A stretch of 64,000 nucleotides of DNA from Capsicum annuum (Eukaryota > Streptophyta > Magnoliopsida > Solanales > Solanaceae), in assembly GCF_002878395.1 (NCBI RefSeq), contig NC_061120.1, positions 114,982,407 to 115,046,406 on the forward strand, in the 5' to 3' direction. The position numbers and the translations under genes were made by a program. This document shows, piece by piece, positions 11,918 to 25,304 of the stretch. How positions within the stretch are numbered: the first letter of the stretch is position 1; each line of letters begins with the position of its first letter. A model generated the notes under the pieces. That model searched no databases. It worked only from the letters and a program-made list of their open reading frames with translations, and was not told the origin of the DNA.

Positions 11918-12180
11918 ACTTGAGTATTGAACTGGTAGATACCCTTTGAAGAAAGCCGTCTTCACATCCATCTGGTGAAGCTTTAAGTAAAAATGAGACA
12001 CCAAAGCTTATATTATCCTGGGTGAGTCCTTCTTAGAAAGCGGAAAGAAAGTCTCAGTGTAGTCGATGTTCTCTTTCAGAGTGAACCCCTTGGCGACAAG
12101 CCTAGCCTTGTCTCTTCAATCTCCTGATGTAGCCATAAAATGTACAAAGGTTTGTGTATGAAACTTATCCATCGGGACAT
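11918..12180 (-). mobile_element. copia reverse transcriptase N-terminal fragment
   Basis: The minus strand reads KARLVAKGFTLKENIDYTET, a short gap, then LKLHQMDVKTAFFKG, the diagnostic start of the copia reverse-transcriptase domain (RVT_2). Two in-frame stops (one TGA before KARLVAKG, one TAA before ALVSHF) break it, and nothing follows beyond about 11918. It is a truncated, silent relic of the kind common in plant mitochondrial DNA. Confidence 0.85.
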
Positions 12181-12589
12181 TTAGCTGGTACTTATCGTAT
12201 AGTTTCGAGGACTGTGGACTCAAGCAACTTTATAAGGCGAAGGAAGAGAAGAGATGTTGCGCACAAACTCTTATGGTAGAAAGTGAAAAAACCCTTTCTT
12301 TCTTTTTCTTAAATCGTATGCATGGCTGAACCTAAAAAGACAGCAATTACATACAACCAAGAACGGTTTTGTACTTTCACTAACCCGAAGGTCTAGTAAG
12401 GTTATTAGCTACCAACCTATTAACAGGCGAAAGGCCGAAAGAACTATATTTTATCGGTTGTATCTTCTTTTAGTTAAAAAAGAGCTACTCATTCATGTTA
12501 GTGTAGATGCCAGACGAAAGAGATAGTCATATTAAAGATCTTTTTCCCTTAAGGCTATCTAAGAGGCCTTTCTTCATGCTTGGATTCCT

Positions 12590-12657
12590 TCTCACGAGTT
12601 GGATTCGAACCAACACCTCTTGCATTCAGCGAACTACAATATTATTCAAATCGTGAG
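12590..12657 (-). ncRNA. tRNA-like element (t-element candidate)
   Basis: The minus strand folds into a perfect 7-bp acceptor-like stem (CTCACGA with TCGTGAG) and a perfect 5-bp T arm, GTTGG-TTCGAAT-CCAAC, with unpaired A and AGG after it. The middle (about 36 nt) does not form a convincing D arm or anticodon arm. Plant mitochondria use such tRNA-like t-elements as RNase Z/P cleavage signals at the 3' ends of some mRNAs. No coding gene is recognised upstream of it on this strand, so its original partner is unknown. It could also be a degenerate tRNA. Confidence 0.55.
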
Positions 12658-14394
12658 TTCGGTGCCCGGTTCGTCAAAAACTATAAAGGCTACATCCGGG
12701 TGGAAGAGGTTTTCTTCTCCCAAAGTCCGTCGGGTCGACTAGAAAGATATTTATTTTAAAGATAGCCTGTTCGGACCGGTTACTGACTCATCGCTCTTCC
12801 TTCCTCATATGCCTTCAGTGACTCTGTATTTACCGCATAAGAAAAAAATGCCTGAGATCTGTCTTTCGTTTGTTTGCGATTGAAAGACCCCCAAGATTTG
12901 ATTGCTTATTCTTTTCTTTTCTCTAGGCAAAAGTCTCTAATAAAAAAAAAAGGCAGCTTTTAAGATAGAGTCTTGACGGTTATGGTGGCAAGTGGGGAAG
13001 AGATCAATACACTTTTAGTGGCTAAGAGAAATCAATCTCTTCTTGTGCTGGCACCTTGGATGAAATCCTTGTTCTTTATTTGTTTCAGTTTCTTTGCGGC
13101 TTTGCTTAGAGAAGAAAGACGGAGTTCTTCCATCACGGCTTTTGATGACTGATAGTTCAAGCATATCATAGATCAAACTCTTTCAAGCCTTTGAAGTCAA
13201 GCTTGTTGTAAGGCTAAAACCCCTCTTTCTTATGGTGTACACCTACTTAGGAAGATATGCAAAAGCCTTTTTGAATCTATTGATCAGACAGAATTTCATG
13301 TCGATTACACACCTGAGGTGGATAGTCGGTCATCACTAGGTGCTCATCTGATGGGGATTCCATAAGGCTGCTTTATACTCGACCGGAAGAGTGGTTTCCT
13401 GTAGACCCCCCGGGCAGATACTGAAGTCAGAACAAGCGCCTTTTTAATCGCAGGCTGGACATGCTTCGCTGCTATCGCCTTCTTTTCTTCTGTAGTCTAG
13501 CCCTTTGAAGAATCGGCCCGTCTGTGGGGCAAGAAATTGATGTCGGATGATAGTCCGCCTCTTTCTTATAGCTCGGATAAGCGGTGGTTTGACACGGAGC
13601 GAGAGTAGTAGGCTTGGGATAAATGAATTGATTTCATAACTAAGGCTATAAAAAACTAGAAAAAATAGTAAAGTAAGGTTAACTTAAATACATGTATACA
13701 TGATTTGAATAGCTCCCAAAGATAGAAGGACTGCTTTGGTTAGGAAGAAAGATTGAAACTTGAGCTACTGCTGATGGATCCTTTGAAGCTTGAGCTGAGA
13801 CTTCTTATTCCTATGCTTTCATTACTGCTGCGTGAACTGCAAATGGTACCGTATAGTTGAAGATCACAGGAATTCCTAAGTCAAGCTGGAACAAAAATGA
13901 TACCTTGTTACCAAGTATCATTCAACTTCATTACGACCTGAGTCTTATATGGCTAACTCTTTTTCTTAAATTTCATGTTAGGTTGGCATTTCAACTACCA
14001 TGATCACCTGTTCAAAATCTCGGTAACGTTCCATTGCTTGGTGGTTCAAGGTCGACTGCAACGTGGAAAGCATGGGAACATTGATTGATCGAAATCGGTT
14101 AGTGCAGAGATTGGCAATAATCTATTCACTTATTTCTTTTCCTTTTTTATATTTTCTAAATAAAATAAAAAGACAAGGATGCTCGTAGATATTTGACATT
14201 TGTGTTGTAAAATCTTAATTTTTTTAGCTCAGAAGCTAGGGAACTTGGATTGTACTCGAAATTGTCCAACAGGAGTCAACCGGGAGCGTTAGTGGCTGTA
14301 GAGGAGAGGTGCAGAGCCACGAGACTGATAAGGATAGTTCAGTTGCATGGTAGCAGCAAGACCATAGGGAGAGAAAAGACTGAATTAAGTCAGA
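12658..14394. other. spacer without recognised gene
   Basis: No gene recognised on either strand. Confidence 0.5.
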
Positions 14395-14870
14395 AGAAAG
14401 TTGATCAATGAGTTTCATGATCACCAGCATAGTCCACATCGCAATAACCAACCATCAATCACAGTTCTCCTTTCTTGTATAGGAGACCGTAGTCAAGTGT
14501 TCCTTTCATGTACCTCAATATTCCTGGCGTGGAACTACTTCCAAGTGAGGTTTCTTAGGATTCTACATGAATCAACTAACCACTCCAACTGCATATGCGA
14601 TGTCAGGCCTTGTCAGCATTAGGTAAATCAAACTCCCAACTAATTGTCTATACTATATATAGTGGTATCTTCCAAATCTTTTCCTTCTACTGCACACAGT
14701 TTGGCATGTTCCTCCATTAGGGTTGAGATAGGCTTGCACTCCTATATCCCATACTTCTGTATGAAGTCTTTCGCATACTTTTGCTGGCACAAGAACATGC
14801 CTTCCTTCGTGAGCATCTTCTTCTTTTCGGACAACCAGGTAATGTTGTCATACCCGAAACCCTAGCCTTA
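14395..14870 (-). mobile_element. copia reverse transcriptase/RNase H fragment
   Basis: Minus-strand frames carry the copia region downstream of the catalytic core: KILTKEGMFLCQQKYAKDFI, then EEHAKLCAVEGKDLED and RQLVGSLIYLMLTRPDIAYA, followed by pieces of the RNase H start (a shifted form of GYCDADWAGD near 14440). Frameshifts and stops interrupt it. The LVG.LIYL..TRPDI..A motif makes the family certain. Confidence 0.85.
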
Positions 14871-17800
14871 TTTTATAATAGTACGCATAGCAAGCCTTCT
14901 TTCTTTCAAAAGCAGGTAATCCCACTTTAATCCCCAATACTCGAGTTCGAAGGCAAGGAAGCAAGATGACCCCAGGCAATTGAGAAGCGAGAAATCCTAT
15001 AGTGATGTTATGCTCTTCCTTTGGGGACTAGGATAAATGCGTATAGTAAGGGATGCGATACGGGGCTTATTTAAAAGAGAATTGCCCTAGGCTTACCTTA
15101 CTCAATGGGCTTATTATACCCCTAACCTTATCTTTTGATAGCTTAAGCATTGGAGGAAGTTATCCGTATTCGATAGGGATCAAGTATGGTTGTTGATAGT
15201 ACAACCGCTTCCCCATCCTTCATTAAAAGGTTTCCAGCGTAGGTAGTTCCCGGGTTCAGTACTAGATATGCATTGAGGTGATAAACAAAGGAAGGACCAG
15301 ATCATGTGCTGTTACCCGGTTATGATCCTAGATAGGAAGATGCTAGTAAGCGTAGTTTCAGGTGTAGGGTATGGAATTTGATGACTTTCCAGGTAACCCA
15401 AGCCTCTGAATCTCCAAAAGCTAAGGAGATTCATTCCTTTAGTTAGAGAGCGAAATGGAAGGTAAGTCTCAGATCTATGTAGTTTATGACTTGGAAAAAA
15501 AGGGAAACAAAACGCCCAAGAGATGACGCTTCTTGGAGGACAGGTAGTTAACTAATTTATCTTATTAGAGAGAAGGATATGCTTCAACAACCTATTCTCA
15601 AACAACTTATTCTAGCAGCCTATTTGTTCAAAGAGCTGGTAATCACTTTCTTCCCACCCGGAAATCGTAGTAAAAAACATTCATATATTCCCCAGGCACG
15701 GGATAAAGGGAAAGAGAGAGTCGAGAGCTGGGAATGCAATAAAAAGAATTTCTCTCGAGCAGGAATCTTCTTCGTTAGCAAATTCAACTTCTTTCCCCGG
15801 AGCAGCAAGACCAAATCGGTTTATTCATCTGTACCGGAAAAGAGCTAAGCCCAAAAGTCACGGAGCTCTCTTTTCTACATATACATAATATATATATAAT
15901 ATACATAGGGTTGTTAGTTTTGGTTCGTTCAAAATTTCTATCATTAAATAACATATCTAAGGGCTTAGGCGATATTCTTATGTCCCTCGGGAAAACGGTT
16001 TCACTCATTTCATCTTTCGGTTGGGATTGGTTACTCTTAATCTCTTGGTAATTTCCTTATCACATATATCATACAATCTCAGAGGAAGTAGAAAGTAAGT
16101 CAAGTCCAATCTCCTCAGCAGCTGTGGATTGGCCTTAGTGGGAAGAGAAGGATCAAACTCTATCAAAAATTCGATGCAGCTTTGTTGGCTAAAACTGAAC
16201 AGGCTGGGTGGGCACTTAGATGATAGAGTATGCCTGCAAAGCATATTTCTTGTCTAATATCTACAGCTCGTTGATTCTTTTGCCTATTTTGGCTAACGCC
16301 ATTCCAGTCTATTAGGCAAGGTCTGTTTGATTGAGCTTCTATTAGTCATCTTAGACAGCTGAACTCTTTTTCTTTGGATAGATCTAAAGGGTAAAGCACT
16401 CATTTCGGGCATGACTCAGAAGATAAAGAGGGGGCAGACTTTGAGTGTCAAGGAGGAAGTAGCAGAATTACTCTCCATCGAGCTGAATTACATCCACCCT
16501 CGGCCAGTCTCTTAAGTATAGTGTATGACTTTGCGAATGAATACTAGCTCCTAAACGGCAACCATAAGGAAAGGACTACCAGGAGTTTGCTTTCCCCTCT
16601 CAGTCATCAGACTGACTCTTCTTCATTTATCCCGGTTGAAGGAATCAGACCAAGATAGGTAGCGTCCAGTAAGAAAAGAAAGGGCGCTTTCGCACTAGCG
16701 GGCTCAGTCCATTCTCTCCCTTTATCGAACCTAAAGAAAGAAGGTTGAAGAGTTGAACTCCGCGTCTTTATCAAACTTGCATCACTCAAGGGTCGACTAG
16801 ACTTGAATTCAGCTTTGAAAGGAAATTGACCATATCAGGATCCTCTAAGGATAACGAAGGTGTATACTTAAAGAAAGGTATTAATCTAAGGCAGAAGAAA
16901 AAAGTGGAATATTCAAGCATAAAGATAGGGAAAGAAGAGTAAAGAACAAGCAATGAAGTTTCTTTTTTCATCGAAGTAGCTTTCCTTAGCTACTCCTTTG
17001 ATTTCTGGCATAGTCAGAGTAAGATCTTTCTTCCCTGCTTACCTGAAAGCAATTATTGAAACTCTACTTCATTCCTGAGGAAAGCCGAGAATTTGCTCTT
17101 TAAAAAGCTTCCCCGGGAAAAGTCCCCACCCAGTGGAGTCTTCCGCTGGAACTAGATTTCAGCTTCGCATAAGCGGTCTTAGCTTTGACTTGGCAGTAGG
17201 AAGACGATGTGGGGTTTAGTCCTTTAGGCCAGGTGAAAGTTTAATTAGGGAATGAACCAGCACATGCCTATTCATCCGAAATAATGGTTGGAACTCCTTA
17301 TCAATTACCTCTCCCGCCGCAATGCAAAGAAGAGTAAACGATGAATGACAAGTCAGAGTGAAAGGCAGAGACTTCAGTTGCTACCGTACTTGACTGAGAA
17401 CTTGATAGAGCGGTTCTTTTCCTCTTCTGAGAGTGATTTTGCTTTCAACTGGCCCTTGGGATTATCATATAAAAGTTCTATTCCTACCTACGCCTTCTTT
17501 CCAATCTCTAAACTTCGGGAATACTTTACCTAAACTAATTCAAAAAGGCATGCTAAAAGAGTTTCTTAGTGCTTTACTACCTGAAAGAAACCCGATCCGT
17601 GGAACCATCTTTTCTTTTCAAAGAAAGAGCTAAAACTACCTAATCGAAGGAGATAGACAGGAAGGGAGGTGGTGATTAGGATAACCCAATTATAGTTGTA
17701 GAAGTAAAAGCTATAGGCGAAGGCTTTTGAGTAGCTAGTGTCATAACTATAAGATAGGTAAGCTTCTCTAGAGATAAATCTCAAGGAAGAAGTCCCGGGC

Positions 17801-19579
17801 GAGAAGTGATTGAAGCATCAGTGAAATGAATCTATTCTCCAAAGCACTAAGATATTAGACCATACAAGGCTCTCTTGCACAGGAATAGCGTCAGATAAGA
17901 AAGATCAGATTAGCATAGCCTTAGGTGAATCAGCCATAGTTCATAATTCCCCATTACTGCTAAAAGGAAACAAGGAGTTGGCAGGAATAGAACTGGCAGC
18001 TAACTGATAAGAATAAAGCACTAGAAACTTCCAGACTCTTGGATTAAATTATTATACTTGTATTTCTTGCATGTAAACTATTCCCTCAGCTGGCATGACA
18101 TTGAGAAGAGAATTACAAATATCTTTACTGGTTTTAGAAAATTGAGTCCAGTCGTTCGCACAAGGAAGGAAAAGAAAAAGAGGGTCTCATACCGGTGTAA
18201 AGTAAAAGAAATTTCCTTAGACTCAGAGATTTCATTTGCTAGCCTTTAACTGGCTTTACAAAATAGGCTTTTATCACAGTCTTGATCACAAGATGGGAAA
18301 AGTACCTGCTTGGACCCCAAAAAAAAGATCACCATCGGGACCGGTACTGCTACTAGATTACCCTCTGTAAAGTAAGCACTTTCAAACTAGCCAGCTGGAT
18401 CTCAAATTGGAGAAAGAGAACTCCCCATGTCTGGGAACTCACAATCGATAGAGGGGCTAGCGACAGAAAGTCCAGAAGTCGCTTGATTCTCTTCTTAGGA
18501 AAATGTATCTTGCTTTCCTGATCTAATGGATTCCCCTTTTACTGCAACTGCAACAGAAGGGGCTGGGGATTAGCTGAGCTCAAAGACAGATGGAATGGCA
18601 CTTTCTTTTTCTGAACTGGCTAAAAAAGAACTCACTTGCTCAATGGCTGACAAAGGGGCTTACCCTACGATTGCTAACTTTTACTTGCTTGAAGGAGATT
18701 TAAAAGGCTTCCTTCCTTGGGGAAAGACTCCTATTACCGGGGACTACTAATACAGCTACGGGGAATGAAGACACCACATACCACATAGAGAAATGAAAGC
18801 AGAATAGCAGGACGAGGTGAGGAAAAGATCTTGATACTTTTACTTTCGGAGGAGAATCCATTATAGTAGGTCCTCCTACGCATATTCTACAGGGAGGGGA
18901 AAAAGCACACCACATGCAGGAACAATATCAAGCACTTTGTTACTGCTTCACAAAGGAATAGAAGGGAAAAAGTCTTTGATTATGACTGGCGGGAAATAAA
19001 TAGAAAGACTGGAACTCTAGATCCTCTAATGCTGAGTAAATGAGAATCATAAGCTATTGATTAACCCACAGCAGGATCTTGCCTAGGATAGGCCCCTAGC
19101 CTATGAGCTTAGCCAGTAAATGCGTCCTAGGTAGAGAGGGGAAAACCTAGAAAAGAAAAGACCCAGAATCACATCCAACAATCTATGGGGGAAAATCACT
19201 AATGAAGCAACAGGCAGAGTCGTTTATTGATACGAGGTTCCTATATACCATCATCTCAAATCCAAAGGCATAACAATAGGTAGGCATCTTCTCGACGATT
19301 TATACGAAGATATAAAGGTAAACCAATAGATAGAGAGAGATGTTTTTCCTGCGGCCCAAGAACATCTTCGTTCAAAGAGCTAGAAATGACTTTCTTCCCA
19401 CCCGGAGTGGAGTTCGGGGATAGGACTTTGCCTGCTATCTTGGTTGCTGCTACTTTGATTTATATTCTTTTTCCTGGTCCTATCTAACCAGACACTGAAT
19501 ACCTGGTCCGGGTGAAAGGATTTTTTCTATTCAAAGAAGAGAAAGAGTTTCTGACTACCTCTTCTTATTGCACCGATCA
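14871..19579. other. long spacer without recognised gene
   Basis: No gene recognised. Several open frames of 60-89 codons exist (for example 15579-15848 +) with no similarity I can name. A 36-bp repeat occurs at 15626-15661 and again, with a few changes, at 19370-19405 (core ACTTTCTTCCCACCCGG). Confidence 0.5.
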
Positions 19580-19770
19580 AAAGAGTTCAGCCATGGCAAG
19601 CAAGATGTGAATAGAGTTGTCTTTCATAACAGGAGAGAATACTTCATTAAAGTCCACACCCTCTATCTGACTATAGCCCTTTGCAACCAAGCGTGCGAGG
19701 AATTTTGGATTCAAAGGCTACGCTCCTACTTATTTCACTCTGAAGACTCAAAGTATTTACTACTTTGCTC
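19580..19770 (-). mobile_element. copia reverse transcriptase N-terminal fragment
   Basis: The minus strand reads ARLVAKGYSQIEGVDFNEVF, SPVMKDNSIHILLAMAEL, the conserved entry to the copia RT domain, in one frame without stops over about 45 codons. It stops abruptly near 19580 before the catalytic motifs. It differs in sequence from the equivalent piece at 11918-12180, so it comes from another element family. Confidence 0.8.
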
Positions 19771-21584
19771 TGTACTTTCTCAAAAAACATTATTTTACAG
19801 ATATATAGAGATACCAAATTGCATTATGAAGTAGCCTTCCATTAAGGAAAATGCCTTGATACACAAATTCCCGGGGTATCTACCTATTTTGCATTTTGAC
19901 TTTCAATCTTGGGTAGAAATGGATTCATGTACTAAGCCCCAAGTGGAGTATAAAAGAATGAATGTTGTGACGAATGCGCAGGCTAAAGGATATGAATTGT
20001 GAAAGCGTTAGGCCGAATCTCCTTTTTGTGTTGAGATTCGGGGTGGAATTAAGAGTCTTTCTAATGCCTAAAAAGGGATGAATGCCCCAAAAGAGGACTA
20101 AGAGCTAAATTCCAGAGACAGCTTAAGGGGATTCTAAACCTTTTTTTGCTCTAGGTCATCAGCATTCGGAAGAGAAAGAGTCCTTGGCGCCTTGTAAGGA
20201 ATAAACAATCGGTGCAGTCTCATCTCAGTAAGAGTAAGTGACGATTCCCCAACGCTACGATATGAATAGAAAACAAGTAATGCCCAATCGGTAAGAGAGG
20301 TAAGGGCTTTAGCCTCAGGGTTAAGACCCGGTGACGGAGTGTAAAATGTGGGTAGAATACGGGTTTTTAGGGGATTTAGGTTATAGGTTACAGTTTACCT
20401 CTCCCTTTGACTGTCCCGTGTAGGTTATGCTTTTTGGAGAGAGAAAAGTCTTTTTATTAAAAAAGGGTTAAGCGCCAGTCGTTAGGAGTGGAAGCCGATG
20501 GTTTAAGACCAGGGGAAAGAGCTTCGTTAGGAATGATTGGAGCTAGGGGGTAACTGATTCGCAGAAGCAGCTGCTGGTTTAGCAGAAACAAGTATAAGAA
20601 CTTTTGAAGCAGTAGCAGATAGAGCTTCAGTAGGAACAGGAGCTGCTACAGTTACTGATGCGCTAGGAAAAAAGTTGAATGTGTTAAGCATATGCTTTTT
20701 TCCACATAAGAGTAGGGGGTTGGAAAGATTGAATCTTTAATCTCTATTTCTTCCTGTTACTCAATTACATCTACATTGACCCAGAGAGTAGGGAGTTTGG
20801 GCATGGTCCCAGCGAATAGAAGAGAGGTTTCTCGCCCGAAACAAAAGGTTCCAGTGGAAAAAGGCTTAACAGCGCCCAAAAAAGGTGGTTGGGTCGATCA
20901 AGCCCTAGAGTAGGAGTAGGAGCAGGTTCAGGGTAAAGAAGGAAAGAAAAGGTTCTCACCCACCAGTAGCGGTAATAGGACTTTCTCCACCAGCAGTAGG
21001 AATACTTGAGAATAAGGGGTTTGGGCTCACCGAGATGAGAAAAACATATACATACCAGAGACAGGGTCAGAGACTAGCTTTCTCTTTTTATTCCCATCTA
21101 AGAGTGGGTAGTATATCCTGGCTTATCCCCTTAGAAGGGAAATCTCTATCAAAGACAGTCGAGGTGTAGTCATAAGGGTCTAAAACTTTGTAGTTCCTCT
21201 GATGTGCCTGATGATATTGAATAGATTGTTGAAAAGTTGAAGGAGCCTGAATAGGAGCTTTCTATTGCAGCTGTTGCGGTAGAGGAGGAGGGATAAGCAG
21301 CAGGCTGAAGCCACAATGGAGCTTGCGAGATAAGAAGAGGTATGGGGGTGCTTTGCTTGAGTTAGGAAGAGTAAGATTCAGATTCAAAAAACTCCCAGAA
21401 AGACTTGTATTCCCTTACTGAACGGAAGTATGGATTCCTGCAACAACGAAAATAAGTAGTTGAAGCGAGTTTTCAAGAAACAGCTTGAGGTTTAGCAAAA
21501 GCGGCTCTCCGGGACTAGGTGAGGAAACGTCTATTGGAGAGTAGAGTGCCTCCAGGGGTTTTACATCTCGGATGAAGAATTACT
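19771..21584. other. spacer without recognised gene
   Basis: No gene recognised. The plus strand near 20560-20660 is alanine-rich when translated but matches nothing I can name. Confidence 0.45.
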
Positions 21585-22180
21585 TGAGTTACAGAAGAAA
21601 ATTGAAGATATAACTAGTCAATTTGATGAATGTAGTATATTTAATGAAATTCCTAACTTAATCAAACTATTGATAAGAAAGGATCTTATACACGCTTATT
21701 TATATAAATATCTTCCTCGATGATATTTAGAATAGTAATATTAATCAGTTTGGTCAATATACGCTGAAGGGTATCATAATATATGTCTTAGGGTTGTTGT
21801 ACAACTGTACTCAAGACACCTCTGTTGTGAGGGTATCTACATTGTTGGACAAGTTAGATAGCACAGTTCGAATACAGGCCAATATAATTAATAAGAAAAA
21901 TATGGTTAGTAGTACAACAACAAGTAGTTGAGGTTATATCAAAGGTCATAAATATCAAATTAGTAAAAGATTGCTCGAGTTCATGATTGAAAGAAAGTTG
22001 ATCAAAATTAAGACACTTTCAGTAGATGATAATAAAGCAGTAGTGAAAGAGAAAGGAAAGGGTTATTCTAAAATTAATTTATTCGCTGTATGTGATTTTG
22101 ACATCAATATTATCCCTTTGAAACTCAATCTTCCAATGGTTTACAAGCCTTTAAAGCTGACCGAAACACGTTATACCTAA
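21585..22180 (+). pseudogene. mitochondrial-plasmid-type RNA polymerase fragment
   Basis: Broken plus-strand frames resemble the middle of the phage-type single-subunit RNA polymerases encoded by linear mitochondrial plasmids, remnants of which are common in plant mitochondrial genomes. Readable pieces are DECSIFNEIPNLIKLLIRKD, NQFGQYTLKGIIIYVLGLLY, GYIKGHKYQISKRLLEFMIE and LNLPMVYKPLKLT. The last resembles the LPM(V/I).KP.pW motif that precedes the catalytic half in this family. There is a frame change near 21725 and an in-frame TGA at 21929. The catalytic domain does not follow. The assignment rests on motif resemblance; a divergent nuclear RPOT fragment is less likely because of the A+T-rich, plasmid-like composition. 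Confidence 0.55.
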
Positions 22181-25100
22181 CGAACTAGGGTAGCTATGGG
22201 ACTCTCGCTAGTATTGACCTCCTGGACTAGTACCGATGGTGGTTCTTCAGATATGTCTTTGTTTAGTTAGGAGTAGGTTCTTGCAACCTTAACGCACTAG
22301 CGAAAAACTGCTTCCAGTTTGCAGCTCATGAAAGTCTGTCCTTTTATTACAGGCATCGGGGTGATCCACTTTGGGACAACCTCGGCCACATAGGCATTGG
22401 TAGTGAATTGATCACGGTAATAAGTCTGGATCAAGGAAAATTCAAATTCATACTTGAATCTCACTAGCTCATCGAAAACTAGGCCTTTCATCCGTGTTTT
22501 TCTAATCGGACTTAGAGGGAGGTGAATTTGCTAATTTAGGCTTTTTAGCCAGATTCTCTAAGGCTTAAAATGGAGTGATTAGATTGATTTCTTTACTTAT
22601 GTGGGTTTTCCTCGCTTTCGTAGTCTCTCATTCAATTCATCCCTACCCTATCGTAGGAAATTGCATAGGAAAAGGAGTCCCATACCCTTCTAATCGGAGA
22701 AGGTGCATTTTCTTCAACCTTTATTCTTTTCAACTTGAACAACTTTTCCACAGCAAGGAATTCTTTTTTTTGTTCGGAGGGTGGATCCTATAAGAAAACT
22801 TGCCCCTTTTGGTCGGAATGCCTATTAGTCTTGGTGGTCTCGTAGTACACGTCTTTTTTATCAGCCTTCGAATACTTTCAGACTTTCCTTAGATTTTAGG
22901 TGGATTCAGTCTCTCACTCCTAAAAAAGATAAATGGTCAAGTGAAAGGAGCCCACTTCGGAGTCGCTCACAAGAGAAGCACTGACCTTTTCTCTTTTCCC
23001 TATCGACTTTGATAAGACTAATAAGTCAAGGTGAGCTCTTACTTAGAGAGAGTTAGTTGGGTAGGGTCAATAGCTCTAAGATCACATGGGATTCTAACCC
23101 TAAGGTGACTTCACTCCCTTTAGAGATGATTAAAGACTAACAAAGGCGGGGTAGGAAAGAGGAAACAAAGCAAGAAGTCATCGTCGCATCATAGAGGGTT
23201 AAGAACTTAGGCTTAGTGAATCTCCTATCAAATTTTGTATGTAATGTAAGGAAATCCTCTCTGTTAAAAGTGGATCTTTCTAAATGACTTTCTGAAGCGA
23301 AGACTAGAAAATTAAAGAGAGAGAAGACAGTCAGTCCAGCTAGTAACTGAATTTCATGCTTTTAAGCTTAATGTGTTCATTCTCTCTAGGGTCATTGAAC
23401 TAGTTGAATGGAATTCCTTCCCACGCGTACAACATTCCAAAGCTCAAAGTCATTTGATCCCTTTACCAATCGTAGAAGATGACTTTTTCTATCTCCTTGC
23501 TATCTCCATTGGTTGAACGGGGGGTATCAGAAGATCTCTACTTACCTTAGACTTAGATAGAGGAGCTACATGACTTTCATTAGCTCCTACCGTAGCATAT
23601 CTGAATTCACTATAGAGTTAAGAGTGACTTTGTTAGACTGTTGACTTTAGTGAGCTGTAGGACAAACTTCATTCAAGAAGAGAAAGAAAACTTTAAATAG
23701 AAGGATTAGTGCCCGTAGCAGTCCTGGAGTTAGGTTATGATGGTCGTGATGAGCTCTACTAGAAAGAAAATCTCTTCTATTCATAGATGAAGTCTTATCT
23801 AAGGGCCTTCATTGCCCTTGAATTTCGTTCCCTAGTTCAATCCGGAACTCCAAATTTGTAAGTAGCAGCCAAGCGGCTCTGTCCTTTTCAAAGAGGTTAT
23901 CCTTCTCTCTCCCCACTTCTTAGTCTTATAGCATAGCTCACCATTCAAGTAAGTCACTTTACCCGGCGCTTACTGTCTTCTTTCTAGCCTAATTGGTAGC
24001 AGTCCCTTTTTAGTACCCCATTTCCAACCAGTCAAGTGGCTTTCACTCCTTGATAGTCAGTCTATTACCCAGCCCTGATCCCATGCTTTTCGTTGGTCAA
24101 CAACCAACTAAAGTGCTCTATACTTCTTCACTACTCGTACAGGATTGACGGAGTTAAGCTGTATTGAGGGAATCGTTTTGTCTCAATCAATCAAGAATGC
24201 CTCAACTAGATAAATTCACTATTTAACACAATTCTTCTGGTCATGCCTTTTCCTCTTTACTTTCTATATTCCTATATATAATGATGGATATAGAGTACTT
24301 GGGATCAGCAGAATTCTAAAACTATAGAACCAACTAGTTTCACATTGGGAGAACAAGATCCGGAGCAACGACCCCAATAGTTTAGAAGATATCTTGTGAA
24401 AAGGATTTAGCACCGGTGTATCCTATATGTACTCAAGTTTATTCGAAGTATCCCAATGGTGTAACGCCGTCGACTTCTTGGGAAAAAGAAGGAACATGAC
24501 TTTAATCTCTTCTTTTGGAGAAATAAGTGGCTCATGAGGAATGGAAAGAAATATATTATATTTGATCTCTAAGTCTGTACATAGCAATCCTGGGTGGGTC
24601 ATCACTTGTAGGAATGACATAATGCTAATCCATGTTCCACACGGCCAAGGAAGCATCGGTTTTTAATCTCATTATGACTTGGTCGTTTGGAAGAGCAATT
24701 AATTCGATCAGAAAAGTGGAATGGAAGGCTGTAAAAGAATGAAATACTCTTTTCTTTTCCAATTTCCCCTCAAAGAAAGACGCTCAGAAAGGTTCTTGAG
24801 ATTCTCAATCGCTCTTTTTAGTGGGGAGGAATAGTGCGGGAAGATAGCGAGATCAAGCCGAGCCACAAGTAAAGTAAGCCCTTCCCACGTGTCAAGTTGA
24901 ATATGAATAAATGAATGCAGCCTCAACCAGAGAGATCAACCTGCGCCTTTGAGTTGAGGCCGATGGCGGCACAAAATGAACTAATCCACGACCAGCAAGT
25001 TTTCTGAAAGCGAACTGAATCGATTTGTTACTTTCCAAAAATCTTGCTTCAAATCAAAGAAAGAAGGTCTATTTTCCCACGTAGTTCGTCGGTCAAACCA

Positions 25101-25304
25101 ACGATTCTCTTCTCAAAGTAATAGAGAGAGTCTTTTTCTAGTTAGACTTCTATCAATGGAATGAAAGAACCATCCCTTCCTATTTCTTTGTTTGTTCTGT
25201 CAGATAGAAAGCAAATTAGACCCCAAAGAGCCCTTCTTTACTTTACTACTTTAGGGGGGTAGGGGTGAAGGGGGGGTTTACATTGAACCGAGGCAAAGTG
25301 GTTT
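22181..25304. other. spacer without recognised gene
   Basis: No gene recognised. Open frames 22297-22491 (-) and 22575-22793 (+) lack similarity I can name. An inverted copy of the dispersed GCCACTTGACT repeat is at 24021-24042. Confidence 0.5.
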
